Shown here piece by piece: positions 62,701 to 64,000 of a stretch of 64,000 nt of DNA. Every line of letters starts with the position of its first letter. Positions within the stretch are counted from its first letter, which is position 1. Below the pieces are notes generated by a model, which ran no database searches, was not told the DNA's origin, and was given only the letters and a program-made list of their open reading frames with translations. The position numbers were made by a program, and so were the translations under genes. This stretch comes from Typha latifolia (lineage: Eukaryota; Streptophyta; Magnoliopsida; Poales; Typhaceae): positions 4,092,001-4,156,000 of the forward strand of contig CM034111.1 in assembly GCA_019914945.1 (NCBI GenBank), given 5' to 3'.

Positions 62701-63993
62701 ATTTAGTATCCAACTGTCCGGTCAACAAAACTTCATATACTAAATATGTAAAAGAGCAATTTATTCGCTCATCTATTAACACCTATCGTGGGTCCCATGT
62801 TAGCCACAACAAAAAACCAAGTACCTTCCTCAAAAAGTATATCATGAAGACAAATTCAACTAGGCAAAATGTACAATCCCCCACATTGAAAGTTTATGCA
62901 TTTCTAAAGACATCGAACGTTTTCAATGTTTCAAGAGAACCTGATAATTTTGGCGTTTATGATAAAAGTACTTTATTTTGATAAAACTGATACAAGTACT
63001 TGGCACTTGCTCCATTGCTTTTGTATGTATCTGATTTTCAGCTTTCCATGATAAAATAATAAAATATTTGGCATCTTTACAGATGCTAAAGTTTTGCCAT
63101 GCTGGCCCTCTCTCTCCTATATGGATGTACTGAAACCTATATCAAAAAATGGTTTCTTGATTCCACTATTAAATTAATAACTGGTTAAAAAGTAATATTA
63201 AATCAAGAAAAAGTCCTTCACGTTGTGTTCAATTGGCTTACCACAATCAACTTCTGTATTTAAGCTGAACACTTAAGGTAAGAAGTATTGAATCAAGGAA
63301 ACTTAAGATGGGTAATTTTGCATGAAATATATAACAACAACATCCTGACAAAGATCTGAATATGGAATTGTATATAGATATGAAAATGATGCTAAAAGCT
63401 CTTTCTGAAGCTAAAGCAAAGCAATTTAACTGCTTCCAGAAGTTAATATTTGAAGTACTTGAGCCTACACATTGATAGAAATGCATCTGAAACAATAAGA
63501 AATCCAAACCTAGAATGGGTTTGGAGAGAGGAGAAGAAAAGAGAAGAGAATTTTGGTGAAATGTTTCATTATCTTGAAAGAGAGGGCTCAGCCCTATTTA
63601 TACAAGTTCACAATAAAAAAAGATAAATTTAAATGATAGAAATCTAATAACTCTAATAGCATCAAACTGCATAACAGGTTCATGCTACATCATCATAGTA
63701 AACAGTAATAAAAGCAATTATAAGAAAGAGTTTAGTACCTTCAGCAGACCCAGACGTATATAAGGCCATCCATATGCATAATACATGGCTCTAAATAGTG
63801 AAGAGTGGGATTTATGCTTACTAAGTTCCTCAATCCAGCAGCATAGCAGTTTATCATAACTCAAAGCAGGGGTCAGTTCACTAGGCAATTTAATTAGATC
63901 ATTATAATCTAGCTGTCGTGTCACACCAACATCCATCATCACATTTACAAACTTGAACGTCAGGAGGTGCCAGAAACTGCTGAAATTCCTTGC
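27324..63993 (-). CDS. ABCC13: ABC transporter C family (MRP) full transporter, ABCC13-like, 29 exons, 5' partial
   Basis: Minus-strand gene whose last 29 exons code 1,262 residues plus TGA (27326-27324). The 5' exons lie beyond 64000. The domain order is membrane domain 1, nucleotide-binding domain 1, membrane domain 2, nucleotide-binding domain 2. Key blocks are [16 protein letters not shown]-like [95 protein letters not shown] and TIAHR. The sequence matches what I know of Arabidopsis ABCC13 (At2g07680), a poorly characterised MRP-type transporter probably acting at the tonoplast or plasma membrane. Rice nomenclature uses ABCC13 for a different gene. All phases close and no stop interrupts, so the gene looks functional although transposons fill its introns. 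Confidence 0.92.
27761..27781 (+). repeat. GA microsatellite near an ABCC13 splice donor
   Basis: About 10 GA units lying 6 bp past the donor of exon 27955-27788 (CT-rich in the transcript). Confidence 0.8.
27956..33920 (-). other. ABCC13 introns without recognisable elements
   Basis: Introns longer than 300 bp here are 27956-28973, 30493-31054, 31178-31712 and 33014-33352. They are AT-rich and I see no transposon, exon or RNA gene in them. Confidence 0.5.
29865..32561 (-). CDS. ABCC13: ABCC13 exons for membrane domain 2 (8 exons)
   Basis: Exons 32561-32414, 32264-32089, 31976-31865, 31766-31713, 31177-31055, 30492-30394, 30196-30104 and 29975-29865. They include hydrophobic helices ([45 protein letters not shown]), the conserved [24 protein letters not shown] and [14 protein letters not shown] motifs, and the [12 protein letters not shown] loop that couples to the nucleotide-binding domains. 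At exon 31177 the nearer AG is inside the codon for FYYR; the earlier acceptor keeps the conserved start. Confidence 0.93.
32727..42136 (-). CDS. ABCC13: ABCC13 exons for nucleotide-binding domain 1 and linker (6 exons)
   Basis: Exons 42136-41867, 34169-34068, 33988-33921, 33714-33583, 33500-33353 and 33013-32727. The 270-bp exon leads into the domain and ends just before the Walker A, which is completed by GSGKTS in exon 34169. The signature LSGGQ is in exon 33714. Walker B is [11 protein letters not shown] in exon 33500, with Asp in place of the usual catalytic Glu, as is normal in ABCC domain 1. The H-loop His is in CTHNLQ. The last exon codes [11 protein letters not shown] and a hydrophilic linker of about 70 residues. 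A 7.7-kb intron with the copia element interrupts the Walker A region. Confidence 0.93.
34253..34440 (+). repeat. 5' LTR of the copia element
   Basis: Begins TATTAGAGTTATTTG and ends TATTGTTTCA directly before the primer-binding site. It has a TATA-like TATATAAATAGGG near 34306-34318. A solo copy of the same LTR with target duplication (63488-63658) confirms both ends. Confidence 0.88.
34441..34451 (+). other. Primer-binding site of the copia element
   Basis: TGGTATCAGAG immediately after the 5' LTR matches the 3' end of plant initiator methionine tRNA, the usual copia primer. Confidence 0.85.
34780..35275 (+). repeat. Degenerate repeats of a GTGTTCGACGAAAG motif in the copia leader
   Basis: Seven divergent copies of CCAAGTGTTCGACGAAAGT-like text occur about 60 to 110 bp apart (near 34799, 34876, 34952, 35027, 35097, 35200 and 35258), usually after a GCAGCA or CAGCA run. 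They occupy the place where gag is expected. The copies are not in one reading frame. Confidence 0.7.
35379..37061 (+). pseudogene. Copia pol: protease tail and integrase, broken
   Basis: Starts at a protease motif [10 protein letters not shown] (about 35384-35411), preceded by an in-frame TGA. It continues in the open frame to 36158 through the pre-integrase zinc finger (LWHRRLGH...C..C) and the start of the integrase core ([18 protein letters not shown]). Later integrase text ([31 protein letters not shown]) follows in other frames. A deletion near 36158 removes part of the core. A Pro/Ser-rich linker (36620-37061) leads towards the reverse transcriptase. Confidence 0.85.
37087..37651 (+). 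pseudogene. Copia reverse transcriptase, first part
   Basis: Contains the copia blocks [23 protein letters not shown] (followed by a TAG), [32 protein letters not shown] and LLYVDDMI. The YVDD catalytic motif is intact. A solo LTR at 37652 separates it from the rest of the gene. Confidence 0.9.
37652..39223 (+). mobile_element. Solo LTR, gypsy-like family, nested in copia reverse transcriptase
   Basis: A 1,572-bp segment starting TGTTAGGACCAG and ending GGTCGTGACA, flanked by ATTAT on both sides (37647-37651 and 39224-39228). It has no coding capacity, a TATA-like CTATAAATTA near 37794, and no second LTR. It shares both ends and interior with the copy at 58047 and, more distantly, with 44415. 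It lies just after the YVDD motif of the host element and so post-dates that element. Confidence 0.92.
39224..40208 (+). pseudogene. Copia reverse transcriptase end and RNase H, broken
   Basis: Resumes after the solo LTR with [16 protein letters not shown] 53-bp tandem duplication (39345-39397 and 39398-39450) then shifts the frame. The frame 39409-39837 includes [12 protein letters not shown] and [18 protein letters not shown]. After a [16 protein letters not shown] and the RNase H end ADFFTKSLP follow. Stops at about 39835 and 40122 inactivate it. Confidence 0.88.
40214..40222 (+). other. Polypurine tract of the copia element
   Basis: GAAGGGGGG directly before the TATTAGAG start of the 3' LTR, the expected position for plus-strand priming. 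Confidence 0.8.
40223..40341 (+). repeat. Truncated 3' LTR of the copia element
   Basis: Matches the first 119 bp of the 5' LTR with two substitutions, then diverges into C/T-rich and unrelated sequence. The last third of the LTR is missing. Confidence 0.85.
40342..41866. other. Rest of the ABCC13 copia intron
   Basis: Sequence at 40441-40600 resembles 46380-46530 (GAGTGAGTATTTT-like start, ATTTTTAGAAACTTTTC, AATAATATTTAGAATTTT, then a CCGATCC segment). It may therefore be the 3' end of a hAT element. The remainder is AT-rich with nothing recognised. Confidence 0.4.
42223..63993 (-). CDS. ABCC13: ABCC13 exons for membrane domain 1 (10 exons)
   Basis: Exons in transcript order: 63993-63739, 62046-61977, 57537-57477, 56308-56221, 51630-51512, 44057-43960, 43758-43692, 42720-42603, 42512-42396, 42303-42223. 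They code the first ABC membrane domain, from a segment ending [12 protein letters not shown] through [30 protein letters not shown], the intracellular loop [16 protein letters not shown], the helix [11 protein letters not shown], and [15 protein letters not shown]. The first exon's acceptor is at the window edge. Exon 44057 must start 13 nt upstream of the most obvious AG, which restores a conserved LPLQ before IGVAL. Four of these introns exceed 4 kb and hold most of the transposons. Confidence 0.9.
42721..43691. other. ABCC13 intron with AGCTC-rich repeat
   Basis: A 971-bp intron. At 42880-43010 there are many AGCTCAAGCTC and GAGCTCGGCTC-like units, related to text near 52190 and 55570-55710. 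Otherwise AT-rich. Confidence 0.5.
44415..47263 (+). mobile_element. Old gypsy-like solo LTR with CCTAT target duplication and hAT relic inside
   Basis: Starts TGTAACAACCAGAA and ends AAGTCATGACA, flanked by CCTAT (44410-44414 and 47264-47268). Its ends, the CTATAAAACCCTA promoter-like region (44584) and the CTACCTAGAATTCAAGGAAAAG segment (44963) align with the solo LTRs at 37652 and 58047, but at much greater divergence. A hAT transposase relic (about 45050-46530) expands it to 2.85 kb. Confidence 0.75.
45050..46530 (+). mobile_element. hAT transposase relic inside a solo LTR
   Basis: Broken plus-strand frames read [10 protein letters not shown], then [21 protein letters not shown] and FLNPRFQFS, the order seen in plant hAT transposases after the DUF659 region. 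Acidic text ([12 protein letters not shown]) follows near 45930. The right end, in reverse complement, begins CAAGGTTTGAAAAATCGG (ends about 46549), a hAT-like terminal repeat. I could not fix the left end. Many stops and frameshifts. Confidence 0.6.
47139..47450 (+). repeat. 156-bp tandem duplication across an LTR end
   Basis: Two copies with a period of 156 bp (CCTATGACTTACTTTAAC at 47264 and 47420). Each contains the LTR 3' end, the CCTAT target site and about 30 bp of flank, so the duplication happened after the LTR inserted. Confidence 0.8.
47716..48100 (+). repeat. Two-copy tandem duplication of about 192 bp, possible LTR
   Basis: Copies 47716-47907 and 47908-48100 share GAATATTGA..TNAAGCTTCTT, CCCACTTGGGCC, CTTGTCCCCAAGGGCCAG and ATCACTAACTTCATTTTTA. 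Downstream at 48371 is TGGTGTCAAAGC, which resembles a primer-binding site, so this may be the LTR of a lost retrotransposon. That reading is weak. Confidence 0.65.
48745..49190 (+). pseudogene. LINE ORF2 C-terminal (zf-RVT) fragment
   Basis: Broken plus-strand frame reading [13 protein letters not shown], then [13 protein letters not shown], the pattern of the zinc-binding domain after plant LINE reverse transcriptases. It is interrupted by stops and lacks flanking reverse transcriptase. Confidence 0.55.
49232..49381 (+). repeat. Five-copy 30-bp tandem repeat
   Basis: Five head-to-tail copies of GTCAATATAGAGACTAAG plus TAAAACTCGAAA, with one to three substitutions each. A sixth partial copy begins at 49382. 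There are no spacers. The repeat gives a spurious minus-strand frame reading [10 protein letters not shown] over and over. Confidence 0.95.
49400..51511. other. ABCC13 intron remainder
   Basis: AT-rich, with several short unsupported frames. I recognise no transposon coding or exon here. Confidence 0.4.
52450..52703 (+). mobile_element. Possible copia LTR end with primer-binding-like site
   Basis: A C/T-rich stretch ends GTTGTTTCA directly before TGGAATCAGAGC (52693-52704), one base off the usual copia primer-binding site and in the same arrangement as at 34431-34451. A CTACAAATAAAGCCC TATA-like segment lies near 52528. The left boundary is unknown. Confidence 0.35.
52727..53325. mobile_element. 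GC-rich non-autonomous hAT-like element, copy 1
   Basis: A 599-bp segment with left end TAACGATGGCCGTGCC and right end, in reverse complement, CATGGATGGCCATGCC. Flanks are CTTGGAGC (52719-52726) and CCTAGAGC (53326-53333), matching at 6 of 8 positions. No transposase frame. It belongs to the same family as 59313-60713. Confidence 0.6.
53680..54740 (+). mobile_element. Decayed gypsy-like LTR relic
   Basis: Aligns in patches with the solo LTR at 37652: a GTGGGTTCACTCA segment (54148), a CTTAGATCACTATAGTAA segment (54383) and AGACTTTCTATGGTGACTC (54461). The 5' part has repeated GCTAGCTGTAGCCTAGCC wording like the GC-rich part of the 22785 LTR. Boundaries are approximate. Confidence 0.5.
54741..56220. 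other. ABCC13 intron remainder with AGCTC-rich patch
   Basis: AT-rich intron. Near 55570-55710 there is a patch of GAGCTCGAGCT and GAGCCTGAACTAGCCT-like text similar to 42880-43010. Nothing coding is recognised. Confidence 0.4.
58047..59080 (+). mobile_element. Solo LTR, gypsy-like family, with GTAAC target duplication
   Basis: A 1,034-bp segment starting TGTCAGAACTAG and ending GGTCGTGACA, flanked by GTAAC (58042-58046 and 59081-59085). It is clearly the same family and orientation as 37652-39223, with near-identical ends, but lacks about 540 bp of the interior. A TATA-like TCTATAAATTA lies near 58201. No coding region. Confidence 0.92.
59313..60713. mobile_element. GC-rich-ended non-autonomous hAT-like element, copy 2
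   Basis: A 1,401-bp segment with left end CAACGATAGCCGTGCT and right end, in reverse complement, CATGGATGGCCGTGCC. Flanks are GAGTGAAC (59305-59312) and GCGTAAAC (60714-60721), matching at 6 of 8 positions. A diverged uninterrupted copy of the flank, GTGTAAACCTTCATAG, occurs near 61000. The interior is AT-rich, and subterminal text repeats GGCATGCC and GGCACGGC. Confidence 0.65.
61380..61476. mobile_element. Partial GC-rich hAT-like end
   Basis: Repeated GGCATGG/GCATGCC text ends in GGCACAACAATCCTTG, whose reverse complement CAAGGATTGTTGTGCC resembles the terminal repeat of the 59313 element. I could not find a matching left end. Confidence 0.35.
61640..61790 (+). mobile_element. Relic of the gypsy-like LTR 3' end
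   Basis: Contains TTAAGACTTCTGTGTATCTC and ends GGAATGTGACA, matching the last 110 bp of the LTR family at 47263. The 5' part is lost. Confidence 0.45.
62047..63738. other. ABCC13 intron with a copia solo LTR
   Basis: AT-rich intron. A TGTAACACCC start at 62416 resembles the 5' end of a gypsy LTR, but no matching 3' end is visible. The only clear element is the solo LTR at 63488-63658. Confidence 0.5.
63488..63658 (-). mobile_element. Solo LTR of the copia family with GCATC target duplication
   Basis: A 171-bp segment that, on the minus strand, starts TATTAGAGTTATTAG and ends TTATTGTTTCA, matching the 5' LTR at 34253-34440 including a TATAAATAGGGCT box. It is flanked by GCATC (63483-63487 and 63659-63663). 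Its orientation is opposite to the full copia element and the same as ABCC13 transcription. Confidence 0.9.
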
Positions 63994-64000
63994 CTACAAG

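Overview
This is a window of plant nuclear DNA: AT-rich, with GT-AG introns and dense nested transposable elements. The GC-rich 5' exon of the PPR gene and the very long TE-filled introns suggest a monocot, perhaps a non-grass one, but that placement is an inference of low certainty. I see no bacterial, organellar or CRISPR features and no confident tRNA or rRNA gene.

Layout. (1) 57-19,069, plus strand: the 3' part of a long coiled-coil gene, 19 supported exons coding about 841 residues. It looks like the tail of a CENP-E-like kinesin of the KIN-7 family; the motor domain lies left of the window. Its introns hold a hAT-type element (4,354-5,328), a decayed Ty3/gypsy chromovirus (about 8,080-12,090) and a Mutator-like element (15,903-16,557). 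(2) 19,608-20,923, minus strand: a complete two-exon P-class PPR gene, convergent with the kinesin gene. (3) About 20,993-26,500: a decayed LINE on the minus strand, split by a 2.5-kb solo LTR with a GTACC target-site duplication. (4) 27,324-63,993, minus strand: the last 29 exons (1,262 codons plus stop) of an ABCC/MRP full transporter matching plant ABCC13 in Arabidopsis naming. Every exon junction closes in phase, so the gene looks intact although it spans more than 36.6 kb. Its 5' end lies right of the window.

The ABCC13 introns carry a copia element (34,253-about 40,341) lacking a recognisable gag, with a gypsy-family solo LTR inside its reverse transcriptase; two more solo LTRs of that gypsy family (44,415-47,263 with a hAT transposase relic inside it, and 58,047-59,080); a copia solo LTR (63,488-63,658); two GC-rich non-autonomous hAT-like elements with 8-bp target duplications (52,727-53,325 and 59,313-60,713); a LINE fragment; and several tandem duplications.

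The three host genes are not an operon and have no evident shared pathway: a probable microtubule motor, an organellar RNA-binding protein and a membrane transporter. I found no convincing new biological system. The most informative features are the dated, nested insertions with exact boundaries and the intact gene that contains them.
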